Assembly (NCBI GenBank): GCA_017881265.1
Contig: JADGRA010000055.1
Coordinates: 1-62,800, forward strand
Direction: 5' to 3'
DNA length: 62,800 nucleotides
Origin: Myxococcaceae bacterium
GTDB lineage: Bacteria > Myxococcota > Myxococcia > Myxococcales > Myxococcaceae
Shown here: in pieces, positions 40,879 to 49,658 of the stretch
How the letters are laid out: each line of letters starts with the position of its first letter
Numbering within the stretch: position 1 is the stretch's first letter
Notes under the pieces: generated by a model
Told to the model about the DNA's origin: nothing
Databases searched by the model: none
Seen by the model: the letters and a program-made list of their open reading frames with translations, nothing else
Position numbers and translations under genes: made by a program

Positions 40879-41859
40879 CTACCGCCCCGCGGGCAAGTCC
40901 AGCACCGTGAGAAGCCCCGGACTGGCGGCGGTGAGGCGTGGGGCGGCGTGCACCACCAAGTGGGCCGTGGCGTCGCAGGGAATGCCCCCCGGCACCTCGA
41001 GGGTGAGGCGGCCCTCCGCCTCCAGCACCAGCCGGTCCAGCCCGGTGGCACCCAGCGCCAGCGTCAATTCCAGGCGCACGCGCTCCTGCCCGTCCTCCAG
41101 GCCCACCGCCGTCTGGTGCACCCCGGCCACCTGGCCCCGGGCCACCCGCACCGCGGAGGACGGGTAATCCTCCTCGGCCAGCAGCGGAAACAGTTCCTCC
41201 TCGAAGTCGTCACAGTCCAGCCCAAGGCCCAGGGCACACAGGGCCGCGGACTCGACGAGGCCGACGTGCCCCACGCTGTCCTTCTCCGCCAGGTCGGCGA
41301 AGGCCGCCTCGGTGAGGCCCGCGCCCACCTGGCGCTGGAAGGCCTCCGGGCGCGTCCCGGCGTCGACGCTACGGCTGGCGTGCAGGTGCCGCACCGCCCC
41401 CACCGTCTGCCCCAGAAGGGCCGCCAGCCTGTCCAGGACGAAGCCCGGGTTGACGCCGGTGCCCACCACCGAGACGCCAGCGCGCACCGCCGCGCGCTCC
41501 AGGCGCTCGGCCGCCTCCGGGTGGCGGAGGAAGGGGAAGCTGAGTTCCTCGCAGCTGGACACCACCGGGTGGCCCTGGCGCAGGGCCTCCAGAATCTCCT
41601 CCAGCACCGCCTCCAGCCGCGCGGCCCCGGTGTGCAGCACCACCGCACCTGGGGCCTTGGCCCCGCGCAGCGTGTCGGCCACGCGCAGGCGAGACTGCAG
41701 GCCGTAAGCCTCCTCGAGGGACGTCCCGGCAAGGCCCGCGTCCACCGCCCCCACCAGTTCCACTTCCTCGGAGGCGAGCGCCGCCCGGGCGATGCCCTGT
41801 CCCAGCTGGCCCAACCCCATCACCACCACAGGCACCCGCCCGGAGGGGACTCTGCCCAT
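40879..41859 (-). CDS. dihydrodipicolinate reductase-like / diaminopentanoate dehydrogenase-like protein
   Basis: A 326-residue NAD(P)-dependent Rossmann protein. 'VVMGLGQLGQGIARAAL' is the nucleotide-binding loop and 'VVSSCEELSFPFLRHPEAA' and 'VVGTGVNPGFVLDRLA' match the dihydrodipicolinate-reductase N-domain and the 2,4-diaminopentanoate-dehydrogenase group. It is not the lysine-pathway DapB, which is shorter. Substrate unknown; oxidation of an amino acid-like compound is a guess. It is in a minus-strand series with the MaoC genes but with larger gaps. Confidence 0.7.
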   Translation of the reverse strand: MGRVPSGRVPVVVMGLGQLGQGIARAALASEEVELVGAVDAGLAGTSLEEAYGLQSRLRVADTLRGAKAPGAVVLHTGAARLEAVLEEILEALRQGHPVVSSCEELSFPFLRHPEAAERLERAAVRAGVSVVGTGVNPGFVLDRLAALLGQTVGAVRHLHASRSVDAGTRPEAFQRQVGAGLTEAAFADLAEKDSVGHVGLVESAALCALGLGLDCDDFEEELFPLLAEEDYPSSAVRVARGQVAGVHQTAVGLEDGQERVRLELTLALGATGLDRLVLEAEGRLTLEVPGGIPCDATAHLVVHAAPRLTAASPGLLTVLDLPAGR

Positions 41860-41987
41860 CGCGAGGAATCTCCTGTTTTCAGGGGGGGTTGCCTTTGTCC
41901 CCGGGGGCCGCGGAACGCCGCTTTCAAACCTAAGACAGCGTCTCCGTCACCCGCAAGGAGAAAGGCCTGTGCGGTGGGGGTTTGGCC

Positions 41988-44081
41988 TCAACGGTGCGAC
42001 AGGCCTGTGCCACCCTGCACCGCGTCGAGGGTGCCCATGCTGTCCCCCTCCAGCACGCCATCGAGCGCCTCCATGCCGGACACCACCTCGCCAACAATGG
42101 TGTAGCGCCCTTCCAGGTGGGGCTGCGGACTCAAGGCGATGAAGAGTTGGCTGCCGCCCGTGTCCTTGCCGGACAGCGCCATGCCCACCGTGCCCCGACG
42201 GTAGCGCAGGGGGCTCACCTCGCACGGCAGGGTGAAGCCCGGGCCCCCTTCCCCGTCGCCGCGCGGGTCTCCCCCCTGCACGACGAAGTCCGGCACCACC
42301 CGGTGGAAGGTAAGGCCCTGGAAGTAGCCGGCCCGGGCCAGCCGGGTGAGTTGCGCCACCGTCTCCGGGGCAGCGTCCACGGCCGGCTGAATGACGACGA
42401 CGCCGCGGGCGGTGGGAAGGCGCCAGGCCACGTCCAGGGAGACGTCCGGCGCGTGCGGGAAGCCCAGCGGCGCGTCCGGCCCCGTGCCCGGCCCCCACAC
42501 GGCCTTTCCCTCCAGGGTGGTGAGGGCCTTTTCTGCGGCGTGGCGCAAGTGCGGGTGCGCCGCCGACAGCCAGCGGTGCAGCAGGGCCTGTCCGCCGTCG
42601 GGCTTGAGGGCGACGAGGGCGTCGGCCCAGGCGTCTGCCTGCTCGGGCTCGGCAGCGGCCGCCTCCGCCCTGCGCAGCACCGCCTCGCCCGAGGCGACGT
42701 CCTTCAATTCGCCCAGGGCGGCGGCCGCCGCGGCCGACAGCACGGCGTCCTTGCTGCTGACGTAGCCCCGCACGTCCTCAGCCGCCTCCGGGTGGTGGCT
42801 TGCAGCCACCAGGTTGACGGCCGCCACCTGCACCGTGACGTCGTCGGAATGCAGGTAGCGCTGCACGGCCGCCCGCTCGAAGCCGCTCTGCAGCGCGGGC
42901 GCCTGCGCCACCTCCTGCAGGCCCAGTCGCAGCCGGCGCGCCTCCGGCACCAGGCCCGCCCCACAGGACAGCGTCTCCTCCAGCCACCCGCTGCTTCTGT
43001 CCTCCGCCGCGGCCAGCCGGCAGTCCAGCCACGCGAGGTCCACCCGGGCAGCCGAGGAAGCCCCTTGGAAGTCCTCGCGCAGCCGGGCGCGCAGCGAGAC
43101 GAGGAGGGGCTGGCCCGACGGGGGCAGGCCCGCCTGGGCCACGGCCACAAGCGGCGGGGCGCCCAGGCGCACCTCCCCGTGCGAGACGCGGTCCACAGAC
43201 GCGGTCAGGGCGGACAGGACGTCCAGCGGCGGGCACGCCCCGGAAGGGTCACAGCGCGCGGCCAGCTTGGCCAGCGTGCGCGCCGCCTCGGCCTCCACGC
43301 CGGGGGAGGCATCCGTCAACAGCGGTCGCAAGGCCGGGGCGTCCTTGGGCGTCCCGCGCTCGGCCAACCCTTTGGCGGCGACGGCCCGGACTTCATCGGA
43401 GTCGTCCCGCAGCGCCTTCAACAGGGCCGTCCGCGCCTCGGCGGCGCTGGCGAAGCCCAAGGCGTAGGCCGCCGCCCAGCGCAGCGGCCGCGGCTCACCG
43501 GGCGCAAGGCGACTGGCGAGCAGCGCGGTGGCCACCTCCGGCCAGGGGGCCTTGCCCCGCGCGGCGACGCCGAGGGCCAGGGCGGCCGGCTCGGCGACGT
43601 CCGGCGCGGCGGCCAGGCGCTGCACCAGCCTGTCCAAGGCAGCCTGCGTGCGCAGCCGGCCCAGCGCCGTCAGCTGCTGGGTGCGCGCCTTCTCATCCAA
43701 CTCATGCGCCTCCGCCGCCAGCACCGCGTCCGAAAGCTGCGCGCGCACCGCGTCCGGAATGCCGTCCCAGGCAAGGCCAATCTCTCCGGCAGCGAAGGCC
43801 GCCATGGCCCGCGCCTCGGCGTCCGGGTCCGCGCACGCCGCCACCACTGTGGGGGCGGTGTCGGCGTCCTGCAGACGGGCCAGGGCCAACAGCGCCCGGG
43901 CGCGCACCGCCGGCGGCTTCATGGCGTCGGTGGCCCAGGCGGGCAGCGTCCCGGCGCCCAGGCTTCGGTGCTGCTCCCACGCCGCAATGCGCGCCACCGC
44001 GTGGCCGTCGGGCTGGCCGCAGCGGGCCCCGCCGCAGCCGCCAGCGGCGACGACGAGCGCAACGGAGAGAGCGGGACGCAC
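41988..44081 (-). CDS. lipoprotein with HEAT repeats and C-terminal cyclophilin domain
   Basis: A 697-residue lipoprotein. The signal peptide 'ALSVALVVAAGGC' ends in a lipobox with cysteine about residue 17. About 500 residues of HEAT/ARM-like helical repeats follow. A C-terminal cyclophilin-type peptidyl-prolyl isomerase domain (about 540-690) carries 'YFQGLTFHRVVPDFVVQGGD', 'GTVGMALSGKDTGGSQLFIAL' and 'GRYTIVGEVVSGMEALD'. The isomerase R, F and Q residues of 'FHRVVPDFVVQGGDP' are present, so it should be active. It is likely a periplasmic or outer-membrane folding scaffold. GTG 44081 was chosen because it alone gives a lipobox. It is divergent from the helicase gene. Confidence 0.87.
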   Translation of the reverse strand: MRPALSVALVVAAGGCGGARCGQPDGHAVARIAAWEQHRSLGAGTLPAWATDAMKPPAVRARALLALARLQDADTAPTVVAACADPDAEARAMAAFAAGEIGLAWDGIPDAVRAQLSDAVLAAEAHELDEKARTQQLTALGRLRTQAALDRLVQRLAAAPDVAEPAALALGVAARGKAPWPEVATALLASRLAPGEPRPLRWAAAYALGFASAAEARTALLKALRDDSDEVRAVAAKGLAERGTPKDAPALRPLLTDASPGVEAEAARTLAKLAARCDPSGACPPLDVLSALTASVDRVSHGEVRLGAPPLVAVAQAGLPPSGQPLLVSLRARLREDFQGASSAARVDLAWLDCRLAAAEDRSSGWLEETLSCGAGLVPEARRLRLGLQEVAQAPALQSGFERAAVQRYLHSDDVTVQVAAVNLVAASHHPEAAEDVRGYVSSKDAVLSAAAAAALGELKDVASGEAVLRRAEAAAAEPEQADAWADALVALKPDGGQALLHRWLSAAHPHLRHAAEKALTTLEGKAVWGPGTGPDAPLGFPHAPDVSLDVAWRLPTARGVVVIQPAVDAAPETVAQLTRLARAGYFQGLTFHRVVPDFVVQGGDPRGDGEGGPGFTLPCEVSPLRYRRGTVGMALSGKDTGGSQLFIALSPQPHLEGRYTIVGEVVSGMEALDGVLEGDSMGTLDAVQGGTGLSHR

Positions 44082-44181
44082 GGGGCTGGGGAAGCTTCGC
44101 CGACACCGGCCCGTCAACGCCAGCGCGCCGTGTCGCTCGGGCCCAGGGAAGCGCGGCCCCGGCGTGTAGACTGCCCGACGC

Positions 44182-46824
44182 TTGGCCTCCCTGACGCGCT
44201 TCCACACCCGGCTGTTGGCCGAGGAACTCACGCTGCGCACCGGCCGGGGGGCGGACCGCGTCGTCCCCACCCTGTCCGAGGCCCGGGTGGACTTGCATCC
44301 GCACCAGGTGGAGGCCGCCGCCTTCGCCCTGGACAGCCTGGCCCGCGGCGGGTGCCTTCTGGCGGACGAGGTGGGCCTCGGCAAGACCATCGAGGCAGGG
44401 ATTGTCCTCGCGCAGCTGTTGGCCGAGGGCAAGGAACGCATCCTCATCCTCACCCCCGCCACGCTGCGCGCGCAGTGGCAGGCCGAGCTGCGGGAGAAAT
44501 TCGACGTGGACGCGGTGGTGGTGGACGGCCGCGCCGACAAGGGGACGGGCAACCTCTTCGACCGGCCCTACCCCGTCATCGCCAGCCTGCCCTTCGCCGC
44601 GGCGCGCCCGGAGGCCCTGGCCGCCCTGGCTTGGGACGTCGTCGTCATCGACGAGGCGCACCGGCTGCGCAACGCCCACCGCCCCGGACACAAGACGGGC
44701 CGGGCGCTGCGGACGGCGCTGGCTGGCCGGCCGAAGCTGCTCCTCACCGCCACCCCGCTGCAGAACACCCTTCTGGAACTGTTCGGGTTGCTCAGCTTCC
44801 TGGACGAGGCGCTGCTCGGCCCGGAACATGCCTTCCGCAGCCGCTACACGCGGGCCGAGGACGGCACGCTGCAGGGCGCCGCCTTGGCGGAGCTGAAGGA
44901 GCGCCTCGGCCCGGCCGTCCACCGCACCCTGCGGCGGCAGGTGCGCGAGTACGTCCGCTTCACCAACCGCCACAGCGTGGTGGAGGACTTCGCCCCGACG
45001 GAGGCCGAGGAGGCGCTCTACCAGAAGGTGAGCGAGTACCTGCGCCGCACCGACGCGGTGGCCATCGACGCGGGCAAGCGCACGCTCTTGACACTGGTCT
45101 ACCGGAAGCTGCTGGCGAGCTCCACCTTCGCCATCGCCCCCACCTTGCGCAAGCTGGCCGAGACGCTGCGCCGCCGGCAGCAGGCGCACGCCGAGGCCGT
45201 CCTGGAGGCGGACGACCTGCGGGGCTTCCAGGAGGAGGCGGAGGCCTGGCAGGACGGGCCCGGGCGGCCGGTGTCGGCCAAGGCGCTGGAAGCGGAGGCG
45301 TTTGAGTTGGAGGCCTACGCAGCGGCGGCGGAGAAAATCTCCGTCAACGCCAAGGGCGAGGCGCTGAAGCGGGCCCTGGAGCGCATCTTCACCGTGGCCC
45401 GGGCCCACCAGTGGCCTGAGAAGGCCGTCGTTTTCACCGAGTCGAGAAGGACGCAGGTCTACCTGGCCGAGCTGCTGTCGGCCCATGGCTTCAAAGGCAA
45501 GCTGTCGCTCTTGTCCGGCGACGCCGGGACGCCCGAGCAGCGCGCGGCGCTGGTGGAGGAGTTCCGCACGAGGACGCAGGTCCTCCTCTCCACCGAGGCC
45601 GGGGCGGAGGGCCTGAACCTGCAGTTCTGCAACCTGGTGGTGAATTACGACTTGCCGTGGAACCCCCAGCGCATTGAGCAGCGCATCGGCCGCTGCCATC
45701 GCTACGGGCAGCAGCGCGACGTGCTGGTGCTCAACTTCCTCAATCGGCGCAACGCCGCCGACGCCCGCCTGTATGAATTGCTGGAGGCGAAGCTCAACCT
45801 CTTCGACGGCGTCTTCGGCGCCTCGGATGAGATTCTGGGCGCGCTCGAGAGCGGCCTCGACTTCGAACGGCGCGTGCTCGACATCTACCAGGGCTGCCGC
45901 ACCACGGAGGAGATTACCGCCGCCTTCGACGCGCTGCGCTCGGACCTGGAAACGCGCATCGACCAGCGCATGACGGAGGCCCGCTCGCTCCTGCTGGAGC
46001 ACTTCGACACGGACGTGCGCAAGCGGCTGAAGCTGTCCGGGGAGGAAGTGACGAAGGCCCTGCAGCGCCGGCGGGGGACGGCGCGGCAGCTGACGTCGGT
46101 GGTGCTGGGCACCGAGGCCTCCCGGCACACTGCGGTGGCCGAGGCGGCGGCGCTGGCGCGCACCCGGCCGCTGGACGCCGTCAACTACCTGCAACTGGAC
46201 GCCGCCGCGCTGCCGCCGCGGCTGTCCCGCCTGGCCGGCGCGGAAGGCTGGTGGTTTGCGTACCGCTTCTCCACCGGGGGCCTCGCCCCGGAGGAGAGGC
46301 TTCTGCACCTGGTGCTGGTGCGGCAGGGCGAAGGCTTCCTGACGCTGCCGCTGCAGGACGCCGACACCCTGGCCCGCCTTCCGGCCCAGGAGGGCCAGCG
46401 CGGCGCCCCGCCGGCCGTCTCGGTGACACAGGCGCACGAGCGCGCCCTGGAAGCCGCCCGGGCGGAACTCGTCCGAGAGGCCGAGCGCCGCAGCGCGCGG
46501 GCCCTGGACGCGACCAGAGAACGGGCCGACCGCTACGCCGAGGACTGCCTGCTGGAGGCGCGGGAGACCGTGGAGAAGGCCCGCCAGGGCTGGGCCGAGG
46601 CACGCGCTCGCCTCGGGCCGGTGGATGAGCCGACCGAGCGCGCCCGGGCGCGCAGCGACGCCGAGCGCGCCGAGCGCGCCTACCGGCGTGCGCTGGCCGC
46701 CCTGCACAAGGAGGAGGAGAGCCGCTACGCGGCCAAGGACAAGGAGTTGCAAGCGCTGGCCGCCACGGCGCGCGTCCAGGACAGCCGGACGGCCGTCGGC
46801 ACGGCGTACTTCTGGGTGGTGTGA
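44182..46824 (+). CDS. Snf2/RapA-type DEAD/DEAH ATPase
   Basis: An 880-residue superfamily-2 ATPase. Motif I is 'DEVGLGKTIEA' (62-72), the DEAH box is 157-160 in 'VVIDEAHRLRN', with 'LLTATPLQN' and a C-terminal helicase half ('STEAGAEGLNLQFCN', 'RIEQRIGRCHRYGQ'). A long C-terminal region has coiled coils. It resembles RapA/HepA-like proteins and the DrmD helicase of DISARM, but no methylase or other DISARM genes are near, so a remodelling or nucleic-acid repair role is equally possible. The start is TTG 44182. It is divergent from the cyclophilin lipoprotein gene across 100 bases. Confidence 0.85.
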   Translation: MASLTRFHTRLLAEELTLRTGRGADRVVPTLSEARVDLHPHQVEAAAFALDSLARGGCLLADEVGLGKTIEAGIVLAQLLAEGKERILILTPATLRAQWQAELREKFDVDAVVVDGRADKGTGNLFDRPYPVIASLPFAAARPEALAALAWDVVVIDEAHRLRNAHRPGHKTGRALRTALAGRPKLLLTATPLQNTLLELFGLLSFLDEALLGPEHAFRSRYTRAEDGTLQGAALAELKERLGPAVHRTLRRQVREYVRFTNRHSVVEDFAPTEAEEALYQKVSEYLRRTDAVAIDAGKRTLLTLVYRKLLASSTFAIAPTLRKLAETLRRRQQAHAEAVLEADDLRGFQEEAEAWQDGPGRPVSAKALEAEAFELEAYAAAAEKISVNAKGEALKRALERIFTVARAHQWPEKAVVFTESRRTQVYLAELLSAHGFKGKLSLLSGDAGTPEQRAALVEEFRTRTQVLLSTEAGAEGLNLQFCNLVVNYDLPWNPQRIEQRIGRCHRYGQQRDVLVLNFLNRRNAADARLYELLEAKLNLFDGVFGASDEILGALESGLDFERRVLDIYQGCRTTEEITAAFDALRSDLETRIDQRMTEARSLLLEHFDTDVRKRLKLSGEEVTKALQRRRGTARQLTSVVLGTEASRHTAVAEAAALARTRPLDAVNYLQLDAAALPPRLSRLAGAEGWWFAYRFSTGGLAPEERLLHLVLVRQGEGFLTLPLQDADTLARLPAQEGQRGAPPAVSVTQAHERALEAARAELVREAERRSARALDATRERADRYAEDCLLEARETVEKARQGWAEARARLGPVDEPTERARARSDAERAERAYRRALAALHKEEESRYAAKDKELQALAATARVQDSRTAVGTAYFWVV

Positions 46825-46868
46825 AGGCGAATGCCTCACGCCCAGGGCCCAACGGGGGGCCCCAGGCG

Positions 46869-46894
46869 GGCTGCCTTTTGGGCTTCAGGCAGCC
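46869..46894. terminator. hairpin after the helicase gene
   Basis: A perfect 7-base-pair stem GGCTGCC/GGCAGCC with a 12-base loop lies 45 bases beyond the helicase stop and before the convergent small membrane-protein gene. No T tract, so termination is only a suggestion. Confidence 0.35.
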
Positions 46895-46940
46895 ACAACG
46901 TCCCCCGGGGCTCCCGCGCCTTTTGGGCAGAGAAGTAGGG

Positions 46941-47063
46941 TTACAGAAGGGCCGCCAGGAAGACGACGGCACCGATGAGGTAGCCGGCGGCGGTGAGCGC
47001 CGTGGCCACCAGGAGTTCTACGTCTTGCGTCTCGTCGAGGATGCTCTGCATGGCGTTGGCCAT
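46941..47063 (-). CDS. 40-residue small membrane protein
   Basis: An open frame of 40 codons reads 'MANAMQSILDETQDVELLVA', then 'TALTAAGYLIGAVVFLAALL' as one transmembrane helix with a short acidic N-terminal part. Third codon positions are mostly G or C, as in the neighbouring genes, supporting that it is coded. A GTG 6 codons upstream could give 46 residues. The ribosome site is weak. I recognise no family. It lies in the gap between the helicase and the lipid kinase, and a small hairpin (47081-47096) precedes the start. Confidence 0.5.
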   Translation of the reverse strand: MANAMQSILDETQDVELLVATALTAAGYLIGAVVFLAALL

Positions 47064-47284
47064 CCGCCGAAGAAGCGCCACCCCCGTGTGTGGGGGCAGT
47101 CCTTAAAGGCCAGCAGCCGCTTTCCATCGGCGCCCGGCTCTCCCTCGCGGTGGTGCACCTTGTGTACAGCCGAGGCGGAAGCCAGGCCAGCACAGTTGGA
47201 CCGCAAATAATTGAAATTCTTAGCTTTTGTGACGTTACGGTGACGCTGCGCGTCATCCAAGTGCCTGAAACCAGGCCGTGGGGG
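47064..47284. other. AT-rich 221-base gap, possible promoter
   Basis: No protein gene is visible. The block 47195-47235 is strikingly AT-rich for this genome and may be a promoter for the small membrane-protein gene on the minus strand, but I could not assign -35 and -10 boxes with confidence. A small stem CCCCC/GGGGG lies at 47081-47096. Confidence 0.35.
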
Positions 47285-48208
47285 CTAGCCCTGAAGCCGC
47301 AGGGCCGAAGGGAGGAGTTCCACCTTCACGGGGAGGCGTCCGGGCTGCTCGCCGTCCACGTCCAGCAGGACTTCCTCGTCGCTTTCGGCCTCCAGGGTAC
47401 GGGCGCGAAACGTCCGTGTCCCTGCCAACTCCACGTGGGTGCCGTCGTAGATGTGGCGCGACTGCAGCGCGAAGTCCTTCAGCGTGTAGCCGCTCCACAC
47501 GGTGACGTCGAATTGGCCGTCGCCGGGGTGCGCGGTGGGCGCCACGCGCATGCCGCCGCCGAAGTACTGGCAGTTGGCCACTGCCACGGTGGTGATGGAC
47601 AGCTCCTCCCACTGCCCCCCGTCCGCGCGCAGCCGGACGCGCTGGTCGCGGAAGCGCCACATGGCCTTCACGGAGGCGAGGAAGAAGGTGGCCTTGCCGC
47701 CCAGGCCCTTGCTGGCGCGGTTGACTTCCCGGTCCACCTGGCCGCTGACGCCGAAGGAGACGACGTTGACGAAGTAGCGATGCTGGGCCTTTCCTTCTGC
47801 GTCCAGGAAGGAGACGCGGCCCACGTCCAGGGGCCGCGTCTGCCCGGCGCGGATGCGCGCGCACGCGCTGCGCAGGCTGGTGGACCAGCCGAAGGTGCGG
47901 CGGAAGTCCCCGCCCGTCCCGCGGGGGATGATGGCCAGCGTCGCGCCGGACGGCGGCCCTCCGGGCACCTGGAAGAAGCCATTCACCACTTCATTGAGGG
48001 TGCCGTCGCCGCCCACCGCGACGATGCACTGGTAACCGTCGGCCAGCGCCTTGGCGGTGAGCTGGGCGGCATGCAGCGGCGACTCGGTGAAGGCCGAGGC
48101 GACGTCTCCCATGGTGGAGCAGGCCGTCGAGAGGATGTCCGGCCAGCGTCGTCCGGTGTCTCCGTTGCCACTCCGGGGATTCACCACCAGAAAAGTGCGC
48201 ATGCGCAT
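47285..48208 (-). CDS. diacylglycerol/lipid kinase family protein (YegS type)
   Basis: A 307-residue protein with the diacylglycerol-kinase catalytic domain. The nucleotide-binding site 'VVNPRSGNGDTGRRW' and 'IVAVGGDGTLNEVVNGF' (the GGDGT signature) are present, followed by 'PRGTGGDFRRTF' and the double beta C-domain ending 'VLLDVDGEQPGRLPVKVELL'. It phosphorylates a lipid or sphingoid base; the lipid is unknown. ATG 48208 has GGAGGAG 12 bases upstream. It is divergent from the receiver gene and may share a control region with it. Confidence 0.9.
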   Translation of the reverse strand: MRMRTFLVVNPRSGNGDTGRRWPDILSTACSTMGDVASAFTESPLHAAQLTAKALADGYQCIVAVGGDGTLNEVVNGFFQVPGGPPSGATLAIIPRGTGGDFRRTFGWSTSLRSACARIRAGQTRPLDVGRVSFLDAEGKAQHRYFVNVVSFGVSGQVDREVNRASKGLGGKATFFLASVKAMWRFRDQRVRLRADGGQWEELSITTVAVANCQYFGGGMRVAPTAHPGDGQFDVTVWSGYTLKDFALQSRHIYDGTHVELAGTRTFRARTLEAESDEEVLLDVDGEQPGRLPVKVELLPSALRLQG

Positions 48209-48307
48209 CTGTCTCGCAGTCTCCTCCAGGCGGGTTGAAAAGGTCACCACAGAATGCGTGAAACAGCGCGTCGTGACGACCGAGGGTAGGCTTGGGGGCG
48301 ACTTCCC

Positions 48308-48733
48308 ATGGGCCCCGCAACCAACACCGGATGGGTGCTGCTGGCCGAGGACGACCAGGCCCTCCGCACCCTCCTCTCCTCGCTGCTGGAAAAGGACGGG
48401 CACCACGTCATCGTCGCCCGCGACGGGGATGAACTTGTCCTCGCCCATGCCAGTCTCCCCCAGGACCGCCAGGGACGCACCGTGGTGGTGAGCGACTTGG
48501 CCATGCCCAACCGCGGAGGCCTCGAGGCGTGCGAGGAGATTCTCTCCAATGAGGCCGGAGCGGCGGTGGTGCTGATGGGGGCGTTCAGCGAGGTGGACGA
48601 CGAGGTGCGCGCGCGGGCGCTGCGCGCGGCCATGCTCGTCAAGCCCTTTGAGTTGTCGCGCCTCCGGGCGCTTGTGCGCGCGCTGCTCGACGACCCCTCG
48701 ACGACCGCGAGCGCGGTCTTCGCCCAGCTGTAG
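48308..48733 (+). CDS. single-domain response regulator
   Basis: A 141-residue CheY-like receiver with no output domain. Acidic residues in 'LLAEDDQALRTLL', phosphoacceptor aspartate in 'VVVSDLAMP', and lysine in 'MLVKPFELSRL' are in place. It probably relays phosphate to an unlinked protein. It is divergent from the lipid kinase and convergent with a lipoprotein gene. No kinase is adjacent. Confidence 0.9.
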   Translation: MGPATNTGWVLLAEDDQALRTLLSSLLEKDGHHVIVARDGDELVLAHASLPQDRQGRTVVVSDLAMPNRGGLEACEEILSNEAGAAVVLMGAFSEVDDEVRARALRAAMLVKPFELSRLRALVRALLDDPSTTASAVFAQL

Positions 48734-48754
48734 GCGCCCCCGCGGCAGGGCGCC
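48733..48754. terminator. stem between receiver gene and convergent lipoprotein gene
   Basis: A perfect 7-base-pair stem GGCGCCC/GGGCGCC around an 8-base loop overlaps the last base of the receiver stop codon. No T tract follows on either strand. Position between convergent genes supports a terminator. Confidence 0.45.
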
Positions 48755-48766
48755 GCGGCGTCTCCC

Positions 48767-49561
48767 TCAGGGGAAACAACCACAGATGAGCGACCGCCCG
48801 TCGAACGCCTCGCACCCACCTCCAGGTGTCGAGCCACAGAGACTGGCCGACGGGAGGTCGCAGTTGCCGCAGCTCGGAGCACCCGTACAGCTCGGCGCCG
48901 GGGCGCATTCGCGCCCGGCGCCGTCGCAGCTGCGAACGCAAACCTGGTTGGGCGCACAGCTCGCGGCACCGCACGTCGGTGCGGCATCGCACAGCTCGCA
49001 CAGCGGCGCCTCGAATGCTCCGTCCTCGACGAGCTCACCGAGGGAGCCGGTCCCGTTGGGCCCCCCACCGCTGATGCCACCTCCACCGAAGTCCAGGTGG
49101 TAGGTGCCCTGGATGCCCTCGGACGAATCCACGCGTACCAGCGTCAATGTCCCGGACTGTGGAACATCCGCATAGCCACCGTAATAAGGGCTCGAGAACG
49201 AATACTCCGCGGAAAACGCGGCGCCCGCGTCGGCCGACAGCTGGTAGGTGCCTGGCCCGAGGCCCGGCGCGAGCTTCAAGCGGATGCTGGCGGACTTGGT
49301 GGGGCTGGCACTGGACCCAAGGGACGTCTCGAGTGCGCAGCCTTCCGCGATGGACCTGACCAGAAGGACCCTCGAGCCGAGTGCAGAGAAGCCACTCGTC
49401 GCGATGGCCTGACCCGCTGAGCCCCCCGCCAGCAAGCCCCGACTCACCTGGACTTGGCCGGGGCAGGTTCCCGTGAGAGCCGGAGGGCCATCTTGCTGCG
49501 AGGGACAGCCCGACGCGAGCCAACCGACGACAAGGCAGCAACTCGCAAGACCCGCTCTCAT
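48767..49561 (-). CDS. cysteine-rich lipoprotein
   Basis: A 264-residue exported protein. The signal peptide ends in a lipobox near 'WLASGC', cysteine about residue 19. The mature protein has a beta-rich middle and a strikingly cysteine-rich C-terminal part with repeated C-x-x-C and C-x(4-8)-C ('CELCDAAPTCGAASC', 'CTGAPSCGNC'), presumably disulfide-bonded. No family recognised. It is likely surface or periplasmic. It is convergent with the receiver gene and lies downstream of aspS on the same strand. Confidence 0.75.
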   Translation of the reverse strand: MRAGLASCCLVVGWLASGCPSQQDGPPALTGTCPGQVQVSRGLLAGGSAGQAIATSGFSALGSRVLLVRSIAEGCALETSLGSSASPTKSASIRLKLAPGLGPGTYQLSADAGAAFSAEYSFSSPYYGGYADVPQSGTLTLVRVDSSEGIQGTYHLDFGGGGISGGGPNGTGSLGELVEDGAFEAPLCELCDAAPTCGAASCAPNQVCVRSCDGAGRECAPAPSCTGAPSCGNCDLPSASLCGSTPGGGCEAFDGRSLICGCFP

Positions 49562-49658
49562 GGACCTCCCCGACCATGGGCGGGCGCCCTTACCAACGCA
49601 AGCCGCTCGCAACTCAGTCCGTGTCGACGGACCCCGCCAGCCGACCGGAGGAACGCCG

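Noticed and set aside
41982-45305. A 1107-codon open frame on the plus strand
   Set aside because: Antisense to the HEAT-cyclophilin gene and out of frame with the helicase; arginine/glycine-rich shadow.
44182-46824. Complete DISARM system around the Snf2-type ATPase
   Set aside because: No methylase, DUF1998 or phospholipase-D partner genes are adjacent.
43702-46839. A 1045-codon open frame on the minus strand
   Set aside because: Antisense to the helicase gene, whose motifs are unmistakable on the plus strand.
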